From contig CAYZQI010000044.1 in the NCBI GenBank assembly GCA_964480455.1, forward strand, positions 1 to 30,365: a stretch of 30,365 nt of DNA, read 5' to 3'. The DNA is from JAABSX01 sp964480455. Lineage in GTDB: Bacteria; Bacteroidota; Bacteroidia; Cytophagales; Microscillaceae. The position numbers were made by a program, and so were the translations under genes. This document shows, one piece after another, positions 23,478 to 30,365 of the stretch. The notes beneath the pieces were generated by a model, which saw only the letters and a program-made list of their open reading frames with translations, did not search any database and was not told where the DNA came from. Position 1 is the stretch's first letter. Each line of letters begins with the position of its first letter.

Positions 23478-26354
23478 ATGAACAAGCTATTCTTATTTGA
23501 TGCCATGGCACTTATCTACAGAGCGCATTTTGCCTTTAGCAAAAATCCACGCATCAACTCCAAAGGACTCAATACAGGGGCAGTAATGGGCTTTACCAAT
23601 ACCCTACTCAAAATACTTCAAGAAGAAAAACCCACACACATAGGCGTAGCCTTCGATACGGCTGCCCCTACTTTCAGGCACGAGGAGTTCAAAGAATACA
23701 AAGCCAACCGACAAGAACAGCCCGAAGAAATCACTTCTGCCATTCCTTATATCTACAAAATGGTAGAGGCTTTTAATATACCCTGCCTTGTGGTGCCAGG
23801 CTACGAAGCCGATGACATCATAGGTACAATCGCCAAAAAAGCTGAAGCAAAAGGCGATTTTGAAGTATTTATGCTTACACCCGATAAAGACTATGCACAA
23901 TTGGTGAGCGATAAAGTTTTTTTGTTCAAGCCTGATTTTATGGGTGATGGCTACTCGTTATGGGGTGTGCCTGAGGTATTGAAGAAATTTGAAATCAAAG
24001 AAGTCAGCCAAGTCATAGACATCTTGGGCTTGCAAGGCGATAGTGTGGATAATATCCCGGGCATACCTGGCGTAGGTGCAAAAACAGCCGTCAAACTCTT
24101 AGACGAATTTGGCTCAATAGAAAATCTCTTGGAAAACACCAACCAACTCAAAGGTAAACTCAAAGAACGTGTAGAGCAAAACAAAGAACAAGCACTACTC
24201 TCTAAAAAACTGGCTACCATTGAGATAAACACACCCATTGAGTTTGATGCTACTGCCTTGCAGTATATCCCTTTTGATACACAAAAAGTAGAGGCTCTTT
24301 TTGATGAATTGGAGTTCAGAACACTCAAAAAACGTTTGTTTGGGCTAAGTGATGCTGCCACGAATAGTACACGCAAAGCCCCTAGCACCAAAAAACCAAA
24401 AAAAACCAATTCTAACCAAGGCGACCTCTTTGGCGCACCTGCTGCTGAGGTTCAGCCTAGTAGTGTTGCGCCCACACCCATAGCACAAGCTCCTATCCCT
24501 AGCAATCAGCCTAAGGGAACACTTGCCAATACGGTGCATCACTATCATAAAATAGATACACCTGCACTACGCCAAAAACTCATCAAACATCTCTCACAGC
24601 AAAAAGAATTTTGTGTAGATACCGAAACGGATAGTCTTGATGCACACCTTGCTCAACTAGTGGGGCTGGCTTTTTCTACTTGCCCTCACGAGGCATATTA
24701 TGTACCTGTTCCCGAAAATCAACAAGATGCGCAGGCAATTATAGAAGAATTTAGGGGGGTGCTAGAAGATGAAAATATCCTCAAAATAGGGCAAAACCTA
24801 AAATATGACTTTACAGTCTTGCAAAACTATGCCCTCGAGCTGAAAGGAAAATTCTTTGATACTATGCTGGCACATTACCTCATAGAGCCTGACCAAAGGC
24901 ACGGCATGGACATCTTGGCGGAAAATTACTTGCACTATATCCCTCAAAAAATAGAAGAACTCATTGGCAAAAAAGGGGCAAAACAAGGCTCTATGCGTGA
25001 TGTAGAGATTGATGAAGTAGTAGAATATGCAGGCGAAGATGCCGACATTACCCTGCAGCTCAAGCACTATCTTGAGCCTATTCTTGGCAGTGTGCAGTCT
25101 GGAAAAGAAGGAGAAGCCTCCCTAGAAAAAGTCTTCTATGAACTGGAAACGCCCCTCGTGCCTGTGTTATCTGCCATGGAAAGCAAAGGAATCGCCCTCA
25201 ATACAGATATTCTCCATGAAATCTCTACCGAGCTTGCCGTTAATATTGAAGCACTGGAAAAGCAAATCTATGAAGCAGCAGGAGAAGAATTTAACATTGC
25301 CTCGCCCAAGCAATTGGGCGATATTCTTTTTGATAAACTCAAAATAGAAGACAAAGCAAAAAAAACCAAAACGGGGCAATATGCCACAGGTGAGGAAATA
25401 TTGGCAAAACTTGCCGATAAGCACCCCATCGTCAATCAGGTACTAGATTATCGTGAATTGGTCAAGCTCAAAAATACCTATGTGGATACCCTGCCCGAAA
25501 TGTGCAGCCCCAAAGACGGGCGAATCCACACCACTTATCACCAAGCTGTAGCCGCTACAGGAAGGCTAAGTTCTGCCAATCCTAATCTACAGAATATCCC
25601 CATTCGTACCGAAAAAGGTAGGCTTATCAGAAAGGCTTTCGTAGCAAAAGATGATGACCACGTGCTGCTTGCTGCTGATTACTCACAAATAGAACTCCGC
25701 ATTATGGCGGCTTTTAGCCAAGATGCCACGATGATAGAGGCTTTCAAAAATGGGCGAGATATTCACGCCACTACTGCCAGCAAGATTTACAAAGTGCCCC
25801 TCGAGGAGGTTGATAGCGTGATGCGTAGCAAGGCAAAAACGGCTAATTTTGGGATAATTTATGGTATTTCGGCTTTCGGGCTTTCGCAGCGACTCAATAT
25901 TCCTCGCTCAGAATCCAGCGAAATCATCAATGCTTATTTTGCAGAGTTTCCTGCTGTCAAGGCATATATGGACAATGTCATACAAGATGCTCAAAAAAAT
26001 GAATACGTAGAAACCCTCTTGGGGCGCAGACGCTACTTGCGGGGCATTAACTCAGGCAACCAAGTGGAGCGGGGCAATGCCGAGCGAAATGCTATTAATG
26101 CCCCAATCCAAGGCAGTGCCGCTGATATGATTAAACTAGCAATGATTCGGATTCACGACTTTATTCGAAAGAATAACCTACTTAGCCGTATGATTTTGCA
26201 AGTGCATGACGAATTGGTTTTTGAAGTGCCTAAAGATGAACTAGACATTCTTCGCCCTGCCGTAGAAGATCTCATGAAAAATGCCATGCCCCTGCCAGTA
26301 TCCATGGAAGTGGGCATGGGCATAGGGCAAAATTGGCTGGAGGCGCATCAGTAA
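23478..26354 (+). CDS. polA: DNA polymerase I
   Basis: Repair and Okazaki-fragment polymerase with three activities, 958 residues. The N-terminal 5'-3' exonuclease (about 1-290) starts FLFDAMALIYRAHFAF and has LTPDKDYAQLV and GDSVDNIPGIPGVGAKTA. A low-complexity Lys/Pro/Ala linker (about 295-345) follows. The 3'-5' proofreading domain keeps its Exo I motif (CVDTETDSLDAH at about 380), so proofreading is probably active, unlike the inactivated version in some Firmicutes. The polymerase domain has motif A (ADYSQIELRIM, catalytic Asp near 733), motif B (RSKAKTANFGIIYG) and motif C (QVHDELVFEV, Asp near 909). Own promoter, no operon partner. Confidence 0.98.
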   Translation: MNKLFLFDAMALIYRAHFAFSKNPRINSKGLNTGAVMGFTNTLLKILQEEKPTHIGVAFDTAAPTFRHEEFKEYKANRQEQPEEITSAIPYIYKMVEAFNIPCLVVPGYEADDIIGTIAKKAEAKGDFEVFMLTPDKDYAQLVSDKVFLFKPDFMGDGYSLWGVPEVLKKFEIKEVSQVIDILGLQGDSVDNIPGIPGVGAKTAVKLLDEFGSIENLLENTNQLKGKLKERVEQNKEQALLSKKLATIEINTPIEFDATALQYIPFDTQKVEALFDELEFRTLKKRLFGLSDAATNSTRKAPSTKKPKKTNSNQGDLFGAPAAEVQPSSVAPTPIAQAPIPSNQPKGTLANTVHHYHKIDTPALRQKLIKHLSQQKEFCVDTETDSLDAHLAQLVGLAFSTCPHEAYYVPVPENQQDAQAIIEEFRGVLEDENILKIGQNLKYDFTVLQNYALELKGKFFDTMLAHYLIEPDQRHGMDILAENYLHYIPQKIEELIGKKGAKQGSMRDVEIDEVVEYAGEDADITLQLKHYLEPILGSVQSGKEGEASLEKVFYELETPLVPVLSAMESKGIALNTDILHEISTELAVNIEALEKQIYEAAGEEFNIASPKQLGDILFDKLKIEDKAKKTKTGQYATGEEILAKLADKHPIVNQVLDYRELVKLKNTYVDTLPEMCSPKDGRIHTTYHQAVAATGRLSSANPNLQNIPIRTEKGRLIRKAFVAKDDDHVLLAADYSQIELRIMAAFSQDATMIEAFKNGRDIHATTASKIYKVPLEEVDSVMRSKAKTANFGIIYGISAFGLSQRLNIPRSESSEIINAYFAEFPAVKAYMDNVIQDAQKNEYVETLLGRRRYLRGINSGNQVERGNAERNAINAPIQGSAADMIKLAMIRIHDFIRKNNLLSRMILQVHDELVFEVPKDELDILRPAVEDLMKNAMPLPVSMEVGMGIGQNWLEAHQ

Positions 26355-26461
26355 AGCATCGAGAAAGGCATCAGTCAGCCCCTTTTTGAGGTTCAATTGT
26401 TTTTAAATCCAAAATCTTATTTTAATTTTAAGGATTATTAAAATAATGATAGGATTAACTT

Positions 26462-27271
26462 ATGAAAGATTTTAAAGACAAAGTAGTTTGGATTACAGGT
26501 GCATCTTCGGGCATAGGCGAAGCACTCAGCTATGCTTTTGCCAAAAAAGGGGCAAGGCTCGTGCTATCTGCCCGAAGAATCGAGGAACTTAATAGGGTAG
26601 CGAACAACTGCTCGGAAGCACCTGAGATAATGATACTTCCTCTTGACTTGGCAAAAGCCGATAGTCTGCCCGAAAAAGTAGCACAAGTGCTAGAATATTT
26701 CGGTCCCGTAGATTTACTCATCAATAATGGCGGCATCAGTCAGCGTAGTCTTGCCAGAGAAACCAGTTTAGAGGTTTACAGAAAGCTCATGGAAGTCAAT
26801 TACTTTGGCACAATTGCCCTTACCCAAGCCCTGCTTCCTTCTATGCTAGAGCGCAAAAGTGGGCATCTTGCCGTGGTGAGTAGCATAGCGGGCAAAGTAG
26901 GCGCACCTCTCCGCACGGGCTACTCTGCCTCAAAATTTGCTGTCAATGGCTATTTTGAAGCCCTGCGCATAGAAACCATGAAAGACAACTTAAAAGTAAG
27001 TGTTATTTGCCCAGGGTTTATCAAAACCAATGTTTCTGTCAATGCCCTTACTGCTGATGGCTCTGCACAAGGCAAAACAGATGAAAATATCAATGAGGGC
27101 ATGCTTGCCGAGGAGTGTGCAAGACAAATAGTAGAAGGACTCTGTGCCGAAAAAATGGAAATACTTGTAGGCGGCGAAATGGAAGTGGCAGCCGTAGCAC
27201 TCCGATTCCATAATCCTGAACAACTCAATCAAATGCTTGTAACACTACTAGATAGCTACACGATTGTCTGA
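26462..27271 (+). CDS. SDR-family oxidoreductase (DHRS7-like)
   Basis: A 269-residue short-chain dehydrogenase of the longer classical type. Cofactor motif TGASSGIG at 12-19, with a following Arg-Arg (SARRIEEL) that favours NADPH. The usual NNAG is NNGG here (88-91), a variant common in DHRS7-like members. Catalytic Ser (VVSSIAGKVG, about 140), Tyr154 and Lys158 (YSASK) are present. The region after PGFIKTNVSVNAL is the substrate lid. Bacterial and eukaryotic DHRS7/7B-like enzymes often act on lipids, retinoids or steroids, but the substrate here is unknown. The gene begins 107 nt after polA and ends before a hairpin. Confidence 0.92.
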   Translation: MKDFKDKVVWITGASSGIGEALSYAFAKKGARLVLSARRIEELNRVANNCSEAPEIMILPLDLAKADSLPEKVAQVLEYFGPVDLLINNGGISQRSLARETSLEVYRKLMEVNYFGTIALTQALLPSMLERKSGHLAVVSSIAGKVGAPLRTGYSASKFAVNGYFEALRIETMKDNLKVSVICPGFIKTNVSVNALTADGSAQGKTDENINEGMLAEECARQIVEGLCAEKMEILVGGEMEVAAVALRFHNPEQLNQMLVTLLDSYTIV

Positions 27272-27298
27272 GAAAAAGTAAACAATTATCAATAAAAT

Positions 27299-27328
27299 AT
27301 AGTGGCTTATGTATCTATAAGCCACTAT
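27299..27328 (+). terminator. Hairpin downstream of the second SDR gene
   Basis: A 12-bp perfect stem (ATAGTGGCTTAT 27299-27310 with 27317-27328) and 6-nt loop lie 28 nt after the stop. No T-run follows, so it is a likely but not certain terminator. Confidence 0.65.
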
Positions 27329-27520
27329 TGGCTAGGCTGTTAATCCTTGGTTAAATAGGCTATTTAATTCATTCATATTCATTTTCTTACTAATTTACAG
27401 TAAAAAACTGTGTATGTAAGATGTGAGTTATAAGTTGTGAAATCTGAGCTTTTAATACATTCATTATCAATAACTTAGGCAATAAAAATGTAAAAGTTAT
27501 TTTTTACTCTTTACTATGCT

Positions 27521-28562
27521 ATGTTTTTCAAATCAGAAAGTTTTAAATGTATATATTTAATACAACTTTGCTATTGGCTTGTTTTTTTGAGCAGCCTATC
27601 TGCCCAAACCCTGACCGTGGGCAAGCGACAGCTTACAGTGATTGCCTTAGACAGCAACTACAGAGGTGCTAATTTCTCTTCGGTAGTCAGCCTAAGTCAG
27701 CAAGTAATCCCTTTTTCATTAGATTTTTCTATTTCCTATTTTAGTTCAGAAAGTCATTTGAGTAAAAGTCATTTTTTAAAATCTCTTCATTTTAGTCGGG
27801 CAGGTTTTGGGGCAGTTATAGACTTTAGCGAATCTAAATTTGATGATTTTACCAATTTTAGAGAGGTAGAATTTATGCAATTGGCAAATTTCACCAAAGC
27901 AGTTTTTGGGCAAACTGTCTTATTTTGGTATGCAAATTTCAATGGCAACGTAGTATTTGAGCAAAGTGCTTTTCAAAAAGAGGCAGTCTTTGGCAATACA
28001 CATTTTAAAAAACTTGCTCATTTTTCATCGGCACATTTTGATAGTTTGGCTTTTTTTTTCGGGTAGTTTGTTCAAAGCAGAGGCTAATTTTAATGAGGTT
28101 TTTTTTGGGGCAGAGGCAGACTTCTCAGGGGTTGTATTTGAGGGCAAAACTGATTTTAACAAAGCTGTTTTTGAAAAAAGGGCTAATTTTTTAGACGCTA
28201 AATTTTCACAAACACTTGACCTCAGCCAAGTACATTTTAAGCATACCGCACTTTTTTATGGCATTACCCTACCTGATACACTTATTTTAACAGATGCACA
28301 GTTATACAATACCAACCTTGAACTCAACGAAGTGCAACTTAAGCCAGAAAAAACTACTTGTTTTATTAATTTGGAAGGCACTGACCTATCTCAAATTACC
28401 TTAGATTACCGTTATTTTACGCTTTATTTTAATACCACAGCATCACCTACCTATCAAAAACAATGTTATCAGCACTTCATGCAGCAGTTTTTAGCCAATG
28501 AAGAAGAAGAGAGCTATCAAAAAATGAAAAAAGAGTATGAAGCAATTACTTGGAAAGAATAG
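27521..28562 (+). pseudogene. Secreted pentapeptide-repeat-like protein split by a frameshift
   Basis: Two forward frames make one protein. The first (27521-28066) has a signal-like N terminus (LIQLCYWLVFLSSLSAQ) and then loose pentapeptide-type repeats of the A(N/D)F form (VIDFSESKFDDFTNF, LANFTKAVFG, YANFNGNVVFE, AVFGNTHFKKLAHF). It ends at TAG 28064-28066, just after a run of nine T (28051-28059). Removing one T continues the repeat exactly (AFFSGSLFKAEANFNEVFFGAEADFSGVVF) to the stop at 28562, giving about 346 residues; the last 90 are helical and end EEESYQKMKKEYEAITWKE. Pentapeptide repeats form a right-handed beta-helix; the function of this one is not known. The break may be a real mutation, reversible slippage or a base-calling error in the homopolymer. 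Confidence 0.8.
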
Positions 28563-28572
28563 ACAATATATA

Positions 28573-28660
28573 CCTGTCTGGTGCAAAGATGTGAGCGAGA
28601 TGCTCATACCAGTTTGCTGACGTGGGTTACGCTTTATGCTATAGCTTACGACCAGACAGG
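28573..28660. repeat. Inverted repeat enclosing palindromic repeat copy 1
   Basis: Perfect 10-bp arms CCTGTCTGGT (28573-28582) and ACCAGACAGG (28651-28660) enclose 68 nt, which include the interspersed repeat at 28580-28635. It begins 11 nt past the pentapeptide gene stop and ends 27 nt before the HNH stop on the other strand, so it could end both transcripts. Confidence 0.55.
28580..28635 (+). repeat. Interspersed palindromic repeat, copy 1
   Basis: TGCAAAGATGTGAGC (from 28582), GAGAT and GCTCA form a hairpin, and the unit ends with TTTGC and ACGCTTT. The same blocks in the same order occur at 29640-29697, with small gaps. It lies on the gene-proximal side of the HNH gene. Confidence 0.65.
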
Positions 28661-28686
28661 ATAATCATTTTCTTTAATTTGCACAT

Positions 28687-29100
28687 TTACAATGGAGGGT
28701 GTTTTCCAACAGTAAACATAAGCTGTCGCAAGTTTTTAAGTTCTTGTCTATTGAGTTTAAGCATTTCTACACTAGCTCTGCCAGTAGCTGTACTACCTAT
28801 GATTTCAAGGGTATCAGCACTCCACGCAAAATGATGCGTCCACTCCTCTTTTCTAGGGTGAAAAAGTGCTACTTCTTGTGCCGTGATGGTATCTATGCCC
28901 GTAGTTTTATTGTATTTGTGGTTATTGCAACCCTGACAAGAAAGAGCTAAGTTATTCTCTTCATCAGTACCTCCTTTGCTTTGAGGGATAATATGTTCAA
29001 TCGCAAAAGGCTGAGAAGAAATATCAGCGGGGCTTTTGCAGTATTCGCACAAACCTCTCGCACGTTCATAGACTTGCTCTTTTAGCTTCTTAGGCAACAT
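28687..29100 (-). CDS. HNH endonuclease
   Basis: A 137-residue nuclease of the HNH (McrA-like) superfamily. The domain fills the first half: zinc-binding Cys18-x-x-Cys21 (LCEYCKSPAD), the catalytic EHIIPQSKGGTDEENN with His36 and Asn50, and the second zinc pair Cys55-x-x-Cys58 with the final His61 (SCQGCNNHKYN). The second half (ITAQEVALFHPRKEEWTHHFAW...LEIIGSTATGRASVEMLKLN) is typical of a family common in cyanobacteria and Bacteroidota. The ATG at 29100 overlaps the end of the upstream partner gene by 11 nt, so the two are translationally coupled. Its targets are unknown; defence, mobile-element or homing roles are possible. Confidence 0.93.
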   Translation of the reverse strand: MLPKKLKEQVYERARGLCEYCKSPADISSQPFAIEHIIPQSKGGTDEENNLALSCQGCNNHKYNKTTGIDTITAQEVALFHPRKEEWTHHFAWSADTLEIIGSTATGRASVEMLKLNRQELKNLRQLMFTVGKHPPL

Positions 29101-29485
29101 TCAGGCGAGGGTTTAGCTGTAAATCATCTATGAGTTGCTCAAGGGGTATGTTTCTAATTTGGGCTAGGTCTATGAGGTACTTAAGCCTTTGGTTATTGTG
29201 GGTTTCGGCATAAGTGGTGAGTTCTATCAGTTCTGAATATTCGGTTGCGTTGAGGCTTTCACTCTCTCTTTTTTTGATAAGTGCCTGATAGCGTTTTTGT
29301 AAAGCACTAGGCAATCCTGTATTAATTTTTCTCAGGAGTTCGCTTTCACTATCTGAAAGGATAGAAGGCATTTTTTGCTTACGGAGCGTAAAAATCTGCT
29401 GCATAAGTGCATCTAACTCTACAATACTCAGGTTTTGTAAAGTCTGATAAATTTGCTTCAATTCTTTGTTTTGGGCTGTATCCAT
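29090..29485 (-). CDS. Partner protein of the HNH endonuclease (unknown function)
   Basis: A 131-residue protein that is predicted to be almost all alpha-helical. It has an N-terminal helix (NKELKQIYQTLQNLSIVELDALMQQIFTLRKQ), then the block SELLRKINTGLPSALQKRYQALIKKRESESLNATEYSELIELTTYAE, and RLKYLIDLAQIRNIPLEQLIDDLQL near the end. I recognise this pattern as a small uncharacterised family found before HNH genes in cyanobacteria and Bacteroidota. Its stop overlaps the HNH start by 11 nt. It has no catalytic motif, and an antitoxin-like, adaptor or specificity role for the nuclease is only a guess. A TATATTTG -7 box is 18 nt upstream. Confidence 0.85.
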   Translation of the reverse strand: MDTAQNKELKQIYQTLQNLSIVELDALMQQIFTLRKQKMPSILSDSESELLRKINTGLPSALQKRYQALIKKRESESLNATEYSELIELTTYAETHNNQRLKYLIDLAQIRNIPLEQLIDDLQLNPRLNVA

Positions 29486-29502
29486 TATTTTGAGTATTTT
29501 AG

Positions 29503-29510
29503 CAAATATA
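29503..29510 (-). promoter_or_regulatory. -7 promoter box for the partner-HNH operon
   Basis: The reverse strand reads TATATTTG, matching TAnnTTTG, 18 nt before the ATG at 29485; this would give a very short leader. A -33 element is not clear. Confidence 0.5.
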
Positions 29511-29639
29511 TAAAAATTATTTCAATCTAAGTTGTTTTGTTGGTATCTCCTTAGTATCTCACCCAGAGCAAACTTTACGAATTATCTAAACTCAAATATA
29601 AAAAAAAATGCTGAATAAAGTTCAAATTATGGCTCTATG

Positions 29640-29697
29640 ATGCAAAGATATGAGCGAGAGGCTCATTGCAATTTGCTTTTGTGGATAAAGACGCTTT
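29640..29697 (+). repeat. Interspersed palindromic repeat, copy 2
   Basis: A double-stem hairpin spans 29641-29670: outer TGCAA/TTGCA and inner ATGAGC (29650-29655) with GCTCAT (29661-29666), separated by GAGAG. Downstream blocks TTTGC (29672) and ACGCTTT (29691) match copy 1. It lies upstream of the partner-HNH promoter, so the two copies bracket that operon in the same orientation. Confidence 0.68.
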
Positions 29698-29711
29698 GAC
29701 TAGATGAGAAA

Positions 29712-30047
29712 CTACTCCTCTAATATGATGAAATAGCTGTTTGATTTAATATATGATGCCTCGTCTTTTAGTAAATATACCTTTTTAATTATATCTTTTT
29801 CGACTATTATCTCACACTCATCATCTTCATATCCGCAATGACAACATTTATTTGCAGGTAAACCAGCTACTTTAACTTTATTTAAATGTGGTCTTCCCTC
29901 GTCTTGATTGTCATTCCAAATAATTTTATCGCCAATCCTATAGTTAATTAGTCTTAAAAACCCAAATTTGAATTGTATTTCTCTTAAACCTTCCTTGTTA
30001 CAATTTGAACAAGTAAAATTTGTGAATAAGTTATTGTATAATCCCAT
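29712..30047 (-). CDS. Zinc-ribbon protein, candidate immunity protein
   Basis: A 111-residue soluble protein that I do not recognise by name. It begins MGLYNNLFTNFTCSNCNKEG and has a second pair KCCHCGYEDDECEIIVEKD near residue 68, so two Cys-x-x-Cys pairs could bind one zinc. Between them is a beta-rich segment (YRIGDKIIWNDNQDEGRPHLNK). No signal or membrane span. It starts 3 nt after the stop of the toxin-like remnant at 30051, in the same direction. That tight toxin-then-small-gene order is the classical polymorphic toxin/immunity layout, so an immunity role is inferred, not shown. Confidence 0.75.
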   Translation of the reverse strand: MGLYNNLFTNFTCSNCNKEGLREIQFKFGFLRLINYRIGDKIIWNDNQDEGRPHLNKVKVAGLPANKCCHCGYEDDECEIIVEKDIIKKVYLLKDEASYIKSNSYFIILEE

Positions 30048-30050
30048 AAA

Positions 30051-30254
30051 TTAAAAACTTTTATGTGGGTAATTAATATCCTTTAAAAACTTTATCAATC
30101 GTACATCCCTTGTAATAATCGAAGCTTTATTTCGCATACCGTGTGCTACAATCGTTCCATCTTTGAATTTTAAACTTCTACCTAGTCCACTTGCTTGATT
30201 TTGTAATGTTGTAACATCTGTAAGTACAGCATTTGCTCCTCGGTTGGTATTTTA
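30051..30254 (-). pseudogene. C-terminal remnant of a polymorphic-toxin-like protein
   Basis: The reverse frame carries about 66 codons with no start: TNRGANAVLTDVTTLQNQASGLGRSL ... AHGMRNKASIITRDVRLIKFLKDINYPHKSF, stop at 30051-30053. An in-frame TAA at 30252-30254 cuts it off upstream, so the rest of the protein is missing or displaced. The ending (IITRD-RLIKFL) resembles C-terminal toxin domains, PIN-like in appearance, of Rhs or other secreted polymorphic toxins. This assignment is from pattern memory only. It abuts the zinc-ribbon gene by 3 nt. Confidence 0.5.
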
Positions 30255-30314
30255 GAAATGGCGATTCACCCTAAATTTTGTTTATACTTCACTAAGCCAT
30301 TTCGACACCAACCC
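30242..30314. repeat. Imperfect inverted repeat at the toxin remnant breakpoint
   Basis: GGTTGGT...GAAATGGC (30242-30262) pairs with GCCATTTC...ACCAACC (30296-30314); both end blocks match perfectly (GAAATGGC/GCCATTTC 8 of 8, GGTTGGT/ACCAACC 7 of 7) and the linkers differ by 2-3 nt. It starts where the toxin frame stops, so it may be a recombination or mobile-element end. Confidence 0.45.
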
Positions 30315-30365
30315 CTCTGGCGCAAGCATTAGATACTATCTTAAACTCCAACTATTTTGATATAA

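Noticed and set aside
28622..28950. Forward frames of 70-83 codons
   Set aside because: They are antisense to the HNH gene, which has clear zinc and catalytic residues.
1..30365. Search for tRNA genes and CRISPR arrays
   Set aside because: No GTTCRA-type T-loop with an acceptor stem and no regularly spaced repeats were found by eye.

Overview
The window comes from a chromosome of a low-GC member of the Bacteroidota, most likely a Cytophagales-type gliding or marine bacterium; genus is not assignable from sequence alone. The signs are several Bacteroidota -7 promoter boxes (TAnnTTTG) in front of genes, a C-terminal type IX secretion (T9SS) sorting domain, a folP-cdaA pair, weak Shine-Dalgarno sites, and expanded Rpn/PD-(D/E)XK and AAA-ATPase-like families. 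No tRNA, rRNA, CRISPR array or intact insertion sequence was seen.

Layout. 1-586 (-): 5' part of an AAA-ATPase-like gene that runs off the left edge. 882-3077 (-): membrane pyrophosphatase. 3373-4677 (+): secreted protein with two TonB C-terminal domains, a plug-like segment and a T9SS tail, behind a tandem 18-bp palindromic operator. 4857-6077 (+): Na+/dicarboxylate symporter. 6266-7546 (+): enolase. 7708-8100 (+): small secreted protein. 8350-10081 (+): folP-cdaA operon (dihydropteroate synthase and c-di-AMP cyclase). 10205-11393 (+): an Rpn nuclease and a truncated tandem copy. 11427-13688 (+): PrkA-family AAA+ protein. 13938-18533 (-): glutamate synthase large subunit, without gltD. 19013-20745 (-): EamA transporter and GNAT acetyltransferase. 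20843-21601 (+): SDR oxidoreductase. 22224-22615 (+): RNase P RNA, recognised from its conserved core and closing P1 helix. 22743-about 23261 (-): lipoprotein lacking a standard start codon. 23478-26354 (+): DNA polymerase I. 26462-27271 (+): second SDR.

The right end (27.5-30.4 kb) is accessory in character. It holds a pentapeptide-like secreted protein split by a one-base T-tract frameshift, and an overlapping gene pair (helical partner plus HNH endonuclease) bracketed by two same-orientation copies of a palindromic repeat. It also holds a zinc-ribbon gene 3 nt after the C-terminal remnant of what looks like a polymorphic toxin, suggesting a toxin-immunity remnant.

Most of the window is housekeeping: energy (PPase, enolase), nitrogen assimilation, folate, c-di-AMP, replication/repair and RNA processing. 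The parts most worth a second look are the TonB/T9SS fusion with its operator, the repeat-flanked HNH pair, the toxin remnant, the non-AUG lipoprotein, the Rpn scar and the slippery T9 tract.
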